Below are positions 55,509 through 64,000 of a stretch of 64,000 bases of DNA, piece after piece (position 1 is the stretch's first letter; every line of letters begins with the position of its first letter). A model generated the notes under the pieces. It did not search any database and was not told the DNA's origin. It saw nothing but the letters and a program-made list of their open reading frames with translations. Origin of the DNA: Chitinophaga ginsengisoli (GTDB lineage Bacteria > Bacteroidota > Bacteroidia > Chitinophagales > Chitinophagaceae); NCBI RefSeq assembly GCF_003014595.1, contig NZ_PYGK01000013.1, positions 62,001 through 126,000 on the forward strand, written 5' to 3'. Made by a program: the position numbers and the translations under genes.

Positions 55509-56219
55509 TTATTGGGTGATACCCTCCTGTAAGTAATGTTGCAATGCAAAGTTAAACTCGGCCGGCTTTTCCATCATCGGTGCATGGCCACATTCGTTCA
55601 ATATTACCAGTTTAGTATCAGGGATCATGCCTGCAAATTCCCGGGCAACGTGCATCGGCGTGATCCTGTCATTTTTTCCCCAAATTAGTAATGTTGGAGC
55701 AGATATCTGTGGTAAAAGATCCGCCACGTAATGACGCTGAGCATGTTTTGCAACCCGAAGGACACTCAGGCATTTCTGAGCATCCGTTGTAATACTTAAC
55801 ACTTGTGCAACAAGCGCTTCTGTCGCTATGGCCGGGTCGTGAAATGTATATTCAACTCTTGCCTTAATATAGGCAGCCGTGCTCCTTTTAGGGAAACCAC
55901 CCATGTTGGTATTTTCGTATAGCCCGGAACTACCGGTTAAAATCAATTTTTTAACATTATAACCGTGACGTGAAGCGTATAAAACAGCCACATGTCCTCC
56001 CAGCGAATTACCAACCAGTATAACGTCTTTCAGGTTATTATCCTGTATAAATCCTTCCAGAAATTCCAGTAGAAAAAAAAGTGATTCCTTCTTCGGCGTA
56101 TCATAAATTGGTAAAGCGGGAACATATACATTGCAGGACGTTCCAAATTGTTCAACAACACTATCCCAATTGCTAAGTTGCCCAAAAAGACCGTGAAGCA
56201 AAATCATACTTTGTTTCAT
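55509..56219 (-). CDS. Alpha/beta hydrolase (MhpC/BioH-like)
   Basis: 236 residues from the ATG at 56217-56219. HG motif at LLHGLFGQLSNW, nucleophile elbow VGNSLGGH, Asp in WGKNDRITP and His in NECGHAPMMEKP. Small soluble lyase/esterase of the aromatic-hydrolase type; substrate not predictable. First gene of a leftward pair with the Crp-like regulator. Confidence 0.9.
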   Translation of the reverse strand: MKQSMILLHGLFGQLSNWDSVVEQFGTSCNVYVPALPIYDTPKKESLFFLLEFLEGFIQDNNLKDVILVGNSLGGHVAVLYASRHGYNVKKLILTGSSGLYENTNMGGFPKRSTAAYIKARVEYTFHDPAIATEALVAQVLSITTDAQKCLSVLRVAKHAQRHYVADLLPQISAPTLLIWGKNDRITPMHVAREFAGMIPDTKLVILNECGHAPMMEKPAEFNFALQHYLQEGITQ

Positions 56220-56413
56220 CTTATAATTTTTAAGCAAAAGTAGCTGCTCCGATTATTTGCGTCCGTGACTACAATCACAATCACCATGGTATGCTGTTAA
56301 ATCTATAAAACATCATAAGGCCTTCAGGAATTTTGTATTATCTTTCCTACAATACTATACCATTAAGCACTACCCAGCCTTATATACCATTCAGACTATA
56401 ATATCTATTGAAC

Positions 56414-58294
56414 ATGGATACCCATGTAAACAAATCGGGGGAACAAAATAAGCGGGCAGCCGCAGATAGCGAGGCTCCAATACAAGGTGAAAGTGGCCAG
56501 GCTTTCACATTTGACGACAATCGTCCTCAATCTATTGTACAGCGCAAGCTGCAAGAGGTTATTTTGAATAGCCCCAGGGTAAAGCAGTTGAAAGCCTACC
56601 GGGAAATGGTAAATAACAGCGTTCCGCCAAAACAGTTCAATAAGATACAAGCTACCCCTGTTACTCAGTTTAGATGGGTAGATCATCCAAATAGCAATCA
56701 ATCACATTGGGAAGGTCGCCACGAGCCCACCGAACGTGACTTGCGGGAATTGGTAGCGCGGGGCAGAGTACGTGTGGATCATGCATTAAACCCTGGCCTT
56801 TCTTTGGGATCATCCTCATCCCGGCCGAATGGTCTTTTTCTAGCTGCCGCTGACGGCCCGGCAGGTGCAGTAGGCGCTCCATTCCCATTACCCCCGCCCG
56901 CACCAGGACAGGTAATGCCTCAACGTGAAAGACTCACAAGTGTAGCCTGGCCACATGATGGACAACGGGTAGCCCATGAGGAGGAGCGGAGAGCCGAGAG
57001 AACAATTAATGGGGGAACAGCACGTGCCCAGGCAGCGGCTTACGGCTTGCCGGACTACCCCAGGGCCGCCCATGCGCATATTCAGCCAGATCACGCCATT
57101 CCTATTGGAGAAGATCGTGAAAATCCGGCGAATCGCCATCCTTCTACTGAAGCTGCCAATCAGCAACATTCAACCCGCGAGTATGCTCAATCCCGGATAG
57201 GACGCCAGGAAGGCATCGTCATAGCATCGCGGAGGCTAGAGGGGCCCTTGCCTGGCCGTCCCGGACTTTATGCCGGAATGGAGTTCGGAACAGGTTTCCT
57301 GACCGGCGCAGACGTTCGGACGCATAGAGATACTGTTCCCTATTTTACACATGAACCGGGAAGATATGGACAGGAGATTGAACGTTTTGAGGAATTACAA
57401 GACTTCGGTTTCCGTGCACTGGCCTCTTCTCTGAGAGACAGTGGAACCCTGTCAAGTGATGATTTCCCGGATGCTATGTATGTACCTCCGGATAGGGCAT
57501 CCGTTAGGAGGAGACGCCGGAGTCGTAGTCGCAGCAGAAGTAGAAGCAGAGATAGACACAGGCGGCTCAGTCGCAGCAGAAGCAGGAGCCGATCACCTGA
57601 ACCTGCATCGGGAAACAGATCCAGCCGTCCGGAGAACCGGGCTAGCCATGCTATTCCACAAGTGGGAGCGCCACGGGCATCAGCTGCTGCAGCAGCGGGG
57701 GCAACGGTAAGAGTAACAAGTGCTCCACCAGCAGCACCACAGGTAGCAGTAGGAACACAACAAACAGGGGCATCGGCTGCTGCGGCAGCAGGTGCAACAT
57801 TACGGGCAACAGCATTACCAACAAATGCTCCTTCAGCAGCACCACAGGTAACAGTAGGAGCACAACAGACAGGGGCATCGGCATCGGCAGCAGCGGGGGC
57901 AACCCTTTCAGCAACAACTTCAGCTGCATCGCCCGCAGCACAAGCTGCGGCGGCACCTGCAGTCATAGCCCCTCCGGCAGTCCATAATTTGAATGCTGAT
58001 CAAATGACAGCGCATTATTTAGGTATTATTCAATGGGCGCAGGCCCAGGGGACATTTAGCCGGGAGTTTCTTTTTGTCCGGGATCAACCGGATTTAGCCA
58101 GAGCCGTCCTCCAAATCGCAGGTATGGGGGCAGGACATGCCCAGGGTTATGTTGACGCCATGGCTGTACAGATCAGATTGCGCCCCGGGACAGAGCATGG
58201 ATATGTTCACCCTGATATACAAAACGCTATTTTAAGACAACCAGGCCTGGATAATTATTTATTGGCAGTTATTCGCTATATGACGCGCGGATAA
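56414..58294 (+). CDS. Toxin-like protein with SR-dipeptide tract and Ala-rich repeats
   Basis: 626 residues from the ATG at 56414 (an in-frame TTG sits at 56408), no signal peptide. N-terminus carries DDNRPQSIVQRKLQE then NSPRVKQLKAYREMVNNS; I recall this block from Bacteroidota and cyanobacterial proteins that accompany DUF4157 and contractile injection systems, so it may be a loading signal. Middle: HIQPDHAIPIGEDREN ... NRHPSTEAANQQH at about 222-252, with a DH and spaced Asn/His as in HNH-type nucleases. Then a tract of alternating Arg/Ser at about 365-396, and three Ala/Thr-rich repeats of 31, 35 and about 26 residues at about 422-513, then a 110-residue C-terminal domain. No injection-system genes lie in the window. 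Function is not established. Confidence 0.75.
   Translation: MDTHVNKSGEQNKRAAADSEAPIQGESGQAFTFDDNRPQSIVQRKLQEVILNSPRVKQLKAYREMVNNSVPPKQFNKIQATPVTQFRWVDHPNSNQSHWEGRHEPTERDLRELVARGRVRVDHALNPGLSLGSSSSRPNGLFLAAADGPAGAVGAPFPLPPPAPGQVMPQRERLTSVAWPHDGQRVAHEEERRAERTINGGTARAQAAAYGLPDYPRAAHAHIQPDHAIPIGEDRENPANRHPSTEAANQQHSTREYAQSRIGRQEGIVIASRRLEGPLPGRPGLYAGMEFGTGFLTGADVRTHRDTVPYFTHEPGRYGQEIERFEELQDFGFRALASSLRDSGTLSSDDFPDAMYVPPDRASVRRRRRSRSRSRSRSRDRHRRLSRSRSRSRSPEPASGNRSSRPENRASHAIPQVGAPRASAAAAAGATVRVTSAPPAAPQVAVGTQQTGASAAAAAGATLRATALPTNAPSAAPQVTVGAQQTGASASAAAGATLSATTSAASPAAQAAAAPAVIAPPAVHNLNADQMTAHYLGIIQWAQAQGTFSREFLFVRDQPDLARAVLQIAGMGAGHAQGYVDAMAVQIRLRPGTEHGYVHPDIQNAILRQPGLDNYLLAVIRYMTRG
57506..57601 (+). 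repeat. Coding repeat for the Arg/Ser dipeptide tract
   Basis: Near-repeated AGNCGN codons encode alternating R and S (RSRSRSRSRSRDRHRRLSRSR in part). Codons vary (CGT, CGC, AGA, AGC, AGT), so the tract is kept by selection on protein rather than by recent slippage. Confidence 0.85.
57677..57952 (+). repeat. Ala-rich tandem repeats inside the toxin-like gene
   Basis: Three imperfect tandem units, each beginning ASAxAAAGAT and the first two ending AAPQVxVGxQQTG. Unit lengths are 93 and 105 bases and a shorter last one. Internal similarity at DNA level is high, suggesting recent duplication. Confidence 0.85.
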
Positions 58295-58371
58295 GAAAAA
58301 GTAACTAAAACATTAGTATTGGATTGCTGTTATCTATTCATGTGGCTCAACTCTCCTTGTTATTAAATGTG

Positions 58372-58395
58372 ATGTGGGTCACGCAATTGCCACAT
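58372..58395. promoter_or_regulatory. Possible operator upstream of the SDR gene
   Basis: ATGTGG (58372-58377) is inverted as CCACAT (58390-58395); a further ATGTGG lies near 58340. A TTTGC-rich promoter-like stretch follows before the SDR start. Confidence 0.35.
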
Positions 58396-58436
58396 AATTC
58401 CTTTGCAACTTTGCCTTGTCACTAAAACACAAAGCA

Positions 58437-59279
58437 ATGAAAAACAATTCAAAAGTCTGGTATGTAACCGGAGCCTCACAGGGATTGGGACTCACACTTG
58501 TTAAAAAGCTGCTCGAAAGCGGTTATCGTGTAGCAGCTACCTCACGTAATGCTCAAAACTTAAAACAGGCAGTAGGTGTTATCGACACAGAACGTTTTCT
58601 TCCACTGGTTGTTGATCTGAACAACCCCGATTGTGTCAATGAATCTATCCAGCAAACGATCGCCGCTTTTGGCAACATTGATGTGGTCGTGAATAATGCC
58701 GGGTATGGCATGATGGGCGCCGTAGAGGAAATTGCCGAACAGGACATCAGGAAAATCTTTGATGTGAATGTACTGTCAGCTGTCAATGTAGTGAAGGGAG
58801 TACTGCCTTTCATGCGCAAACAACAATCGGGTTACATTGTTAACGTTGGTTCAGTGGCAGGATTTGTCGGGGCTCCCGGCTGGTCTGTTTACTCGGCTAC
58901 TAAGGCTGCAATAGCCGCATTTTCGGAAGTACTGGCACTGGACGTGAAAGAATTCGGCATTAAAGTCACTGTTGCAGAACCTTCAGGTTTCCGTACCGGA
59001 TTTCTTACTGAAAATTCCCTGGCCAATATTAATACCGGCATTGAGGGCTATGAAGCAGTCAAAGCGGCACGCGAACGCTACCTGGCAGGCAATGGCAAAC
59101 AACCGGGCGATCCTGATAAAGCATCAGCAATACTAATTGAACTCGCAGAAAGTAAAGAACCTCCCCTGCATCTGTATCTGGGACAGGACGCATACAAACG
59201 GGCATCAGAAAAAATTGCCACCATGGCCGCAGAACTGGAAGCATGGAAGAACACTTCCATCTCGGCAGATTTCCAATAA
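58437..59279 (+). CDS. Short-chain dehydrogenase/reductase
   Basis: 280 residues from the ATG at 58437 (MKNNSKVWYVTGASQGLGL). Rossmann fold with TGASQGLG coenzyme motif, NNAGYG, catalytic Ser in GSVAGF and Tyr-Lys in YSATKAA. Classical SDR with NAD(P)H; substrate unknown. A MarR regulator gene follows 83 bases later and may control it. Confidence 0.95.
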   Translation: MKNNSKVWYVTGASQGLGLTLVKKLLESGYRVAATSRNAQNLKQAVGVIDTERFLPLVVDLNNPDCVNESIQQTIAAFGNIDVVVNNAGYGMMGAVEEIAEQDIRKIFDVNVLSAVNVVKGVLPFMRKQQSGYIVNVGSVAGFVGAPGWSVYSATKAAIAAFSEVLALDVKEFGIKVTVAEPSGFRTGFLTENSLANINTGIEGYEAVKAARERYLAGNGKQPGDPDKASAILIELAESKEPPLHLYLGQDAYKRASEKIATMAAELEAWKNTSISADFQ

Positions 59280-59332
59280 TACATCCTCCCCGGAAATTTT
59301 CCCTCATTTTTTTATAATCCCAAAAATATATT

Positions 59333-59340
59333 TACTTTTG
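59333..59340 (+). promoter_or_regulatory. -7 box of the MarR promoter
   Basis: TACTTTTG is an exact TAnnTTTG, 22 bases before the ATG. The -33 element is T-rich but not TTTG. Confidence 0.55.
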
Positions 59341-59343
59341 AAG

Positions 59344-59361
59344 TACTTGACTACTCAAGTA
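59344..59361. promoter_or_regulatory. MarR operator candidate
   Basis: Perfect palindrome TACTTGA-CTAC-TCAAGTA, 3 bases after the -7 box and ending one base before the ATG. Size and symmetry fit a MarR dimer site; position would block transcription of its own gene. Confidence 0.7.
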
Positions 59362-59362
59362 T

Positions 59363-59788
59363 ATGGCAACAATAAATCATTCTCTTAAATTACTATTGAA
59401 CCTTGCCAAAATGCAGGCAGTTATGTCGCGCAGATTTGACGGATTAAGCGTGCATGGCATAGGTTTTACAGATTTTGCGATCCTTTACCTGATTCACCAG
59501 GCTCCGGGAGGAAGACTCCGCCGGACCGACCTGGCAGAAAAGGCAGGACTCACCGCGTCCGGTATTACCCGGATGTTATTACCGATGGAAAAAACTGGCC
59601 TTGTTGCGAGAGAAGCCAGTGAAAGAGATGCGCGCGTAAGTTATGCCGTACTGACACCTGCGGGCCGGCGCATCTTTGAAGAAGCAAAGGAAACCGCCAA
59701 CGCCATTGCCAAAGAGATTCTTCCCGCTGATATCACCAGGAACCAATCACTTACCGAACTATTTAAACTACTCGGCACGACTATTTAA
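59363..59788 (+). CDS. MarR-family regulator
   Basis: 141 residues. Winged helix with LRRTDLAEKAGLTASGITRMLLPMEKTGLV, followed by the wing ASERDARVSYAVLTPAGRRIF. Dimerisation helices at both ends. It probably represses itself and the following phosphotransferase gene through the palindrome at 59344-59361, and responds to a small phenolic or lipophilic ligand, as usual for the family. Confidence 0.95.
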   Translation: MATINHSLKLLLNLAKMQAVMSRRFDGLSVHGIGFTDFAILYLIHQAPGGRLRRTDLAEKAGLTASGITRMLLPMEKTGLVAREASERDARVSYAVLTPAGRRIFEEAKETANAIAKEILPADITRNQSLTELFKLLGTTI

Positions 59789-59799
59789 ACCCATGCAAT

Positions 59800-60798
59800 A
59801 TGTCACAGACACTCTCCCAACACATCCCTGCACCGCTGACAGCCGCAGTTGAAACGGCTTTGCAGCAAACTTTCGGCACCACCAGCGTTATGGATATTTC
59901 GCTGCTGACCGGCGGACTTTCTGCCGCTCCTGTATTTAAAATTATTATCAACGATAAACCCTATGTATTAAAGCTGGACAAAACGACCACCTTCTCCCCC
60001 AACCACAAACTGGCGGCAGCAGCAGGTATTGCTCCTCCCCTGCACTTCGAGGATACCGCAAATGGCATCTCTATCAGTGGTTTTATCGATAGTAAACCTG
60101 TGCGTACTGTTTTTGGACCAGACAGATTGCCGCAGGAACTGGCTGCGACCATCAAAGCCATTCATAGCGTGCCTTCTCATACTGACAGTAATGATCTACG
60201 GGCAACCATTGACGGCATAATAGCCGGATTCAGACAGCTTAATATGTTATCAGGACCTGTATTCGATGAGTGCTTCAGCAATTATGACATGATAAGAAGC
60301 AAATACCCCTGGAATGATGCAGAGCAGGTATTTAGTCACAATGATCTCAATCCAAGCAATGTCTTATGTGATGGAGAACGGATCTGGATCATCGATTGGG
60401 GCACCTCCTATTTAAACGACCGGTATATTGATCTGGCCAATGCTGCCAATTTCTTTGTACATACCGAAGAACAGGAACGCGCATTCCTCAGCACCTACTT
60501 TGACGGCCCGGCAGATGATTACAAAGCAGCGCGTTTTTACATCATGCGCCAGGTGGGCAGGATCATTTATTCCATGCTGATGTTCCAGCTTGCAGCGCAG
60601 GGGAAACCTAAGGACTACGTACATAACCAGGAGATGGAAGGCATCACGCTGAAAGAACTCTACCCGCAGATGGGAGCCGGTAAAATATCCCTGGCTACCT
60701 ATGAAGGTCAGTTTATGTATGGGAAAGCCTTGCTGAATGAAGCTGTGCACCAGATGCGTACTCCTCGTTTTGCAGCCGCACTCACTGCCATCGGATAA
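59800..60798 (+). CDS. Phosphotransferase of the APH/choline-kinase family
   Basis: 332 residues. Kinase-like fold with VLKLDKT (ATP-binding Lys), catalytic FSHNDLNPSNVL and the metal-binding IIDWGTSY. Family members phosphorylate aminoglycosides, choline, ethanolamine or sugars; the substrate is not evident. Starts 12 bases after marR, so it is co-transcribed with it. A terminator follows at 60851-60880. Confidence 0.9.
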   Translation: MSQTLSQHIPAPLTAAVETALQQTFGTTSVMDISLLTGGLSAAPVFKIIINDKPYVLKLDKTTTFSPNHKLAAAAGIAPPLHFEDTANGISISGFIDSKPVRTVFGPDRLPQELAATIKAIHSVPSHTDSNDLRATIDGIIAGFRQLNMLSGPVFDECFSNYDMIRSKYPWNDAEQVFSHNDLNPSNVLCDGERIWIIDWGTSYLNDRYIDLANAANFFVHTEEQERAFLSTYFDGPADDYKAARFYIMRQVGRIIYSMLMFQLAAQGKPKDYVHNQEMEGITLKELYPQMGAGKISLATYEGQFMYGKALLNEAVHQMRTPRFAAALTAIG

Positions 60799-60850
60799 TT
60801 TTCCCTGCTTGTTGACAACAAACACCCTGGCCTTCGCCTGCTATAAAAAA

Positions 60851-60880
60851 GGACTGATCATCTTTGCAGATAATCAGTCC
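60851..60880. terminator. Terminator between phosphotransferase and PEP-mutase-family genes
   Basis: GGACTGAT / ATCAGTCC (60851-60858 with 60873-60880) with inner TCT/AGA pairs; A run before and CTTTTATT after. Shared by converging genes. Confidence 0.8.
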
Positions 60881-60903
60881 CTTTTATTATGCTATTGCCG
60901 GGG

Positions 60904-61677
60904 TTAAAACAAACTGGCAAAACTATCTTCTGATCTGATCTTTGCGATAGTATCTTCCAGCGCTTTATAAATGTGCATATTCAAAAACGGCCCGTCACTT
61001 ACTCTTTTTACACCTGCCTTTTGCAAGTCATCAAACGATGGCAAGCCAGGTATACACATTACATTCACCGGCAATTTTGATGCAGCAGTAAGCTGTGTAA
61101 TATCAGCTATCTTATTGACGCAGGGGAAAAACAATCCATGCACACCTGTTTCCTGGTAGACCTGTATTCGCGCCAGCGCACCTTTCAATGCACCCGGCAT
61201 ATCGAGTAAAAAGCTATCAGACCTCAGGTTGATAAACATTTTAATATTTTCTTTATCGAGCAGTCCCATTATCTGCCGCATTTTTGCTGCAAACTCACCT
61301 GCATCTATAATGCGTCTTTCAACACCGTTTACCACAGAATCTTCGATATTGATACCAGACACCCCTACCTCATATAAACGTTTGATATGACTGCTGATCT
61401 CTTCTGCAGTACGGCCATATCCTCCTTCGATATCCACACTTACTATTGCATCTGTTGATGCAATGATCCGTTGAACGACGAATAAATAATCATCAAAAGC
61501 CATTCCCTCGCCATCAGAAAAACCGAGGGAGGATGCCACAGCAGCACTGGATGTCGCTACTGCCTTAAAGCCCTGCGCTCCAAATACTTTTGCACTCTGT
61601 GCGTTCCATACATTTCCGATATGCAATAAGTCATTGCTGTGATGTAGTGCCAGAAATTCGTCAAATCTGTTTTTCAT
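60904..61677 (-). CDS. Isocitrate lyase / PEP mutase family protein
   Basis: 257 residues from the ATG at 61675-61677 (MKNRFDEFLALH); upstream codons are not family-like. (beta/alpha)8 barrel with metal-binding SVDIEGGYG and INIEDS, as in phosphonopyruvate and carboxyphosphonoenolpyruvate-type enzymes and oxaloacetate decarboxylases. Lacks the KKCGH loop of true isocitrate lyases. C-C or C-P bond cleavage of a 2-oxo acid is expected; exact substrate unknown. Upstream lies an AraC regulator (start 62592). Confidence 0.9.
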   Translation of the reverse strand: MKNRFDEFLALHHSNDLLHIGNVWNAQSAKVFGAQGFKAVATSSAAVASSLGFSDGEGMAFDDYLFVVQRIIASTDAIVSVDIEGGYGRTAEEISSHIKRLYEVGVSGINIEDSVVNGVERRIIDAGEFAAKMRQIMGLLDKENIKMFINLRSDSFLLDMPGALKGALARIQVYQETGVHGLFFPCVNKIADITQLTAASKLPVNVMCIPGLPSFDDLQKAGVKRVSDGPFLNMHIYKALEDTIAKIRSEDSFASLF

Positions 61678-61776
61678 ACTTTGTATTATTTTGAATGGAT
61701 GTGTTGATTTACCAGTGATATTTAATAGCAAAGCTATCACAGCAAAACAAGGGTAAATTGTATAAAACGGAAAAGA

Positions 61777-62592
61777 TTAACTGGCTGCCAATACCTGGTT
61801 GATGGGGGAAGCCTGCTTTGCAAAAGTATTGGGAGTTACACCTGTGAAAAGCTTGAATTCTTTAATGAAATGCGCCTGGTCAAAATAACCAGAACTGTAT
61901 GCAATACTGGTCAGCTTTTCCTCGCTCTGGGAAATAAGGTTAAGGCTATGTTGAAAACGGTTGATCTTATAAAATAATTTGGGCGCTAAACCGGTGTATT
62001 GTGAGAACAACATGTTCAGATACCGGGTAGATACATTATGCCGATGGGATAACGAAACGATATTATCTTCACTGTAATTCTTCTTAAGATAATGCACAAT
62101 GTCGCCCACGAATTTGATCTTGTTATGCCTCTTCTCCGATGCAGCCAGTTTCTGCCATAAATATTCCTCCAGCAATGCGATCCTGGATTCCAGCTTACGC
62201 GTCTCCAGCAACTTATCATGCAGCGTTTTTAACGATGGGCCCAGCGCATCGGCAGCATCGACTATTTTATTATTAAATTCAGATACAGGTTCGTTAAAGA
62301 AATAGGCGGCAGAATGTGGATAAAATTTAAAGCCCAGCATGATATTCCGGCCAACCGACTGTATAGCTAATGGCTTCGTGATCTGCCCCCAGAGCTCAAT
62401 AGGCGGGGTAGTGTAAAAGGTATCGTCCGATTTTGATTGCCAGTTTCCTGCTCCCAGATTAAAGATCACTTCCATTGTTCCGCTGGGAAACACAATATCA
62501 TCGTAGCTGCTATCCGAATCAGATTCGTAATAGTAGAAGCATTTGATATATGGCTGCAACTTTAAGCCGGGAATGATCTCTTTGAATATCAT
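61777..62592 (-). CDS. AraC-family regulator (DUF6597 type)
   Basis: 271 residues. N-terminal sensor-like domain (FYYYESDSDSSYDDIVFPSGTMEVIFNLG) and a C-terminal AraC double helix-turn-helix at about 165-262 (LSHRHNVSTRYLNMLFSQYTG, LTSIAYSSGYFDQAHFIKEFK). 99 bases upstream of the PEP-mutase-family gene and in the same direction, so it may regulate it. Confidence 0.92.
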   Translation of the reverse strand: MIFKEIIPGLKLQPYIKCFYYYESDSDSSYDDIVFPSGTMEVIFNLGAGNWQSKSDDTFYTTPPIELWGQITKPLAIQSVGRNIMLGFKFYPHSAAYFFNEPVSEFNNKIVDAADALGPSLKTLHDKLLETRKLESRIALLEEYLWQKLAASEKRHNKIKFVGDIVHYLKKNYSEDNIVSLSHRHNVSTRYLNMLFSQYTGLAPKLFYKINRFQHSLNLISQSEEKLTSIAYSSGYFDQAHFIKEFKLFTGVTPNTFAKQASPINQVLAAS

Positions 62593-63011
62593 GATTACAA
62601 ATATAGCCTTATTGCCGAAGGCTGCATTGTAAAAAACGGAACTGTTTTCCAGCTTATAAACTCACCGACTGAATCCCTGCTTTTACCGGTTTTTTCCGCA
62701 GCTTTACCTTTAGGAGGTTGCACTGCCCTGTGGTAGGGATTACTTTTGCTTCATGAAACAAATACTGTTTCCCGCTTGATAAACATATTTAATTATATCT
62801 TATCAATCAGATACTTATTATGAGACATCCGAATGAAACCATGCAGTTTGACGCAATTCCCCCTGTAATTTGGCGTATTTGCCTCCCTTAATATTAAGTA
62901 TTTCGCACTAAGTTTGCGTTATAGGAAGCAGTATATGTAAATACAGATCAACAACAATCATCCCGCCGGAAGGCCACCGTATTCAATTTCATAAGTCTCA
63001 ATTACAATTCT
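62593..63011. other. Intergenic region between AraC and MFS genes
   Basis: About 420 bases between divergent genes without an ORF. TAAGTTTG at 62909-62916 is a good -7 box for the exporter gene; the nearest TTTG lies 27 bases upstream, too far for a standard promoter. Nothing else recognised. Confidence 0.4.
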
Positions 63012-64000
63012 ATGCATACAACCAGAAAGTCTGCAATTGGCTTTATTTTTATTACTTTATTGATCGACATCATGGGATGGGGACTGATCATCCCTGTTAT
63101 GGCTGACTTGATTGCCCAGTTAAAAGGCATTTCAGTGAATGAAGCCAGTCCCTATGGCGCATTGTTGTTATCCGTTTTTGCTATTACGCAATTCGTTTTT
63201 GCGCCGGTAGTTGGCAATCTGAGCGACAGATTTGGCCGCCGACCTATCCTGTTGTTTTCCCTGCTGGGCTTCGGCATTGACTACATTATCCTGGCATTAG
63301 CGCCTACATACGGATGGTTGTTCATCGGACGTGTCATCGCAGGTATGACCGGCGCCAGCTTCACCACCGCTACTGCCTACATCGCAGATGTCAGCCCTGA
63401 TGAAACAACAAGAGCCAAGAACTTCGGAATGATCGGCGCTGCCTTCGGTCTGGGCTTTGTACTCGGCCCTGCTCTTGGTGCATTACTGGCCACCTGGGGT
63501 ATCAGAGCGCCATTTTATGCCGCTGCCGTTCTCTGCCTGCTGAACTGCTTATATGGCCTCTTTATATTGCCGGAATCTCTGAGCAAAGAAAACCGTCGTC
63601 CGTTTGAATGGAAACGTGCAAATCCCTTCGGCTCACTGAATTTCCTGACAAAACATCCTGAGATCGGTGGATTGGCCATCAGCTTTTTCCTCATCTACCT
63701 GGGCGCACAATCCGTACAGGGTAACTGGAACTTCTTTACCATCTACCGTTTTCACTGGAGTGAAACAATGGTGGGTATTTCCCTTGCTGTAGTAGGTGTG
63801 CTGGTAGGAGGCGTTCAGGCTGGACTGACCCGGGTGATCGTTCCAAAGATCGGTAACGAGAAAAGTATTTATGTCGGTCTTTTACTTTATACACTGGGAT
63901 TAATCCTCTTTGCTTTCGCTACACAGAGCTGGATGATGTTTGCCTTCCTGATCCCTTATTGCCTCGGCGGTATCTGCGGTCCATCACTGCAATCCGTGAT
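63012..64000 (+). CDS. MFS drug exporter, Tet/TCR type, 3' end outside window
   Basis: Translated from the ATG at 63012: MHTTRKSAIGFIFITLLIDIM and onward. Twelve-helix family; the first nine or so helices are in the window. Motif A GNLSDRFGRRPIL between helices 2 and 3 and the antiporter motif region GAAFGLGFVLGPALG in helix 5 are visible, as in TetA-type drug/proton antiporters. 330 codons reach the window end. Substrate not predictable; many chromosomal relatives are not tetracycline pumps. The preceding long gap and AraC gene do not indicate a clear regulator. Confidence 0.93.
   Translation, partial: MHTTRKSAIGFIFITLLIDIMGWGLIIPVMADLIAQLKGISVNEASPYGALLLSVFAITQFVFAPVVGNLSDRFGRRPILLFSLLGFGIDYIILALAPTYGWLFIGRVIAGMTGASFTTATAYIADVSPDETTRAKNFGMIGAAFGLGFVLGPALGALLATWGIRAPFYAAAVLCLLNCLYGLFILPESLSKENRRPFEWKRANPFGSLNFLTKHPEIGGLAISFFLIYLGAQSVQGNWNFFTIYRFHWSETMVGISLAVVGVLVGGVQAGLTRVIVPKIGNEKSIYVGLLLYTLGLILFAFATQSWMMFAFLIPYCLGGICGPSLQSV

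Noticed and set aside
57506..57952. CRISPR-like repetition
   Set aside because: Repeats are in-frame coding repeats with no spacers of constant length; no cas genes in the window. No CRISPR array seen anywhere.
57340..57966. Long minus-strand ORFs rich in Ala, Leu and Pro opposite the toxin-like gene
   Set aside because: Shadows of the Ala-rich and SR repeats; the plus frame has the N-terminal motif, a natural start and a complete C-terminal domain.
56414..58294. Complete contractile injection system
   Set aside because: No sheath, tube, baseplate or AAA ATPase genes for one lie in the window; only a possible cargo protein is seen.
63012..64000. Confident call as tetracycline-resistance gene
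   Set aside because: Motifs fit the Tet/TCR exporter family, but chromosomal homologues with other or unknown substrates are common and the gene is incomplete here.

Overview
The window looks like a chromosomal segment of a soil-type Bacteroidota, most like the family Chitinophagaceae (Chitinophaga-like). The reasons are four SusC-type receptors, three SusD partners, two FecI/FecR sigma/anti-sigma pairs, a protein with a type IX secretion C-terminal domain, and promoters of the Bacteroidota type (TTTG / TAnnTTTG). This is inferred from protein families, not from a 16S gene.

Layout. 1-2838: 5' part of a SusC receptor (minus). 3716-4687: GH43 enzyme. 4739-11883: sigma factor, anti-sigma factor, SusC with STN domain and SusD-like lipoprotein (plus). 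12088-23946: a complete beta-glucan utilisation locus read leftwards: sigma, anti-sigma, SusC, SusD, surface glycan-binding lipoprotein, GH16, GH30, GH30. The enzyme set points to a beta-1,3-glucan with beta-1,6 linkages (laminarin or fungal wall glucan).

24156-about 32450 is an A+T-richer accessory island that starts at a tRNA-Asp. It holds a frameshifted serine-recombinase remnant, an AAA ATPase plus subtilisin pair resembling the IetAS anti-phage system, an unknown protein, a DUF262/HNH protein resembling GmrSD-type restriction enzymes, and two copies of a structured repeat that looks like a small RNA or terminator element. 32803-35336 holds an RRM protein, an esterase-like hydrolase, an HxlR regulator and the broken tail of an FtsX-like permease.

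35387-41775 is a small, unusual biosynthetic-looking cluster: an alpha/alpha-barrel protein with a DADS motif that resembles class II terpene cyclases, then an operon of ABC exporter, GT4 glycosyltransferase, UbiA prenyltransferase and GT2 glycosyltransferase. A secreted or exported isoprenoid glycoconjugate is my inference.

41854-54112 holds a RibD/DHFR-like reductase, a large secreted SGNH hydrolase with ricin-type lectin repeats and a T9SS tail, a third SusC/SusD pair, a GH2 glycosidase and an AraC regulator. 54154-64000 is mixed: a membrane protein, a Crp-like regulator, a hydrolase, a toxin-like protein with an SR-dipeptide tract, an SDR, MarR and phosphotransferase, a PEP-mutase-family enzyme, an AraC regulator, and the start of a Tet-type MFS exporter that runs off the window.

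The strongest candidates for something new are the terpene-cyclase-like/UbiA/glycosyltransferase/ABC cluster, the duplicated structured RNA element around the DUF262 module, and the SR-tract toxin-like protein.
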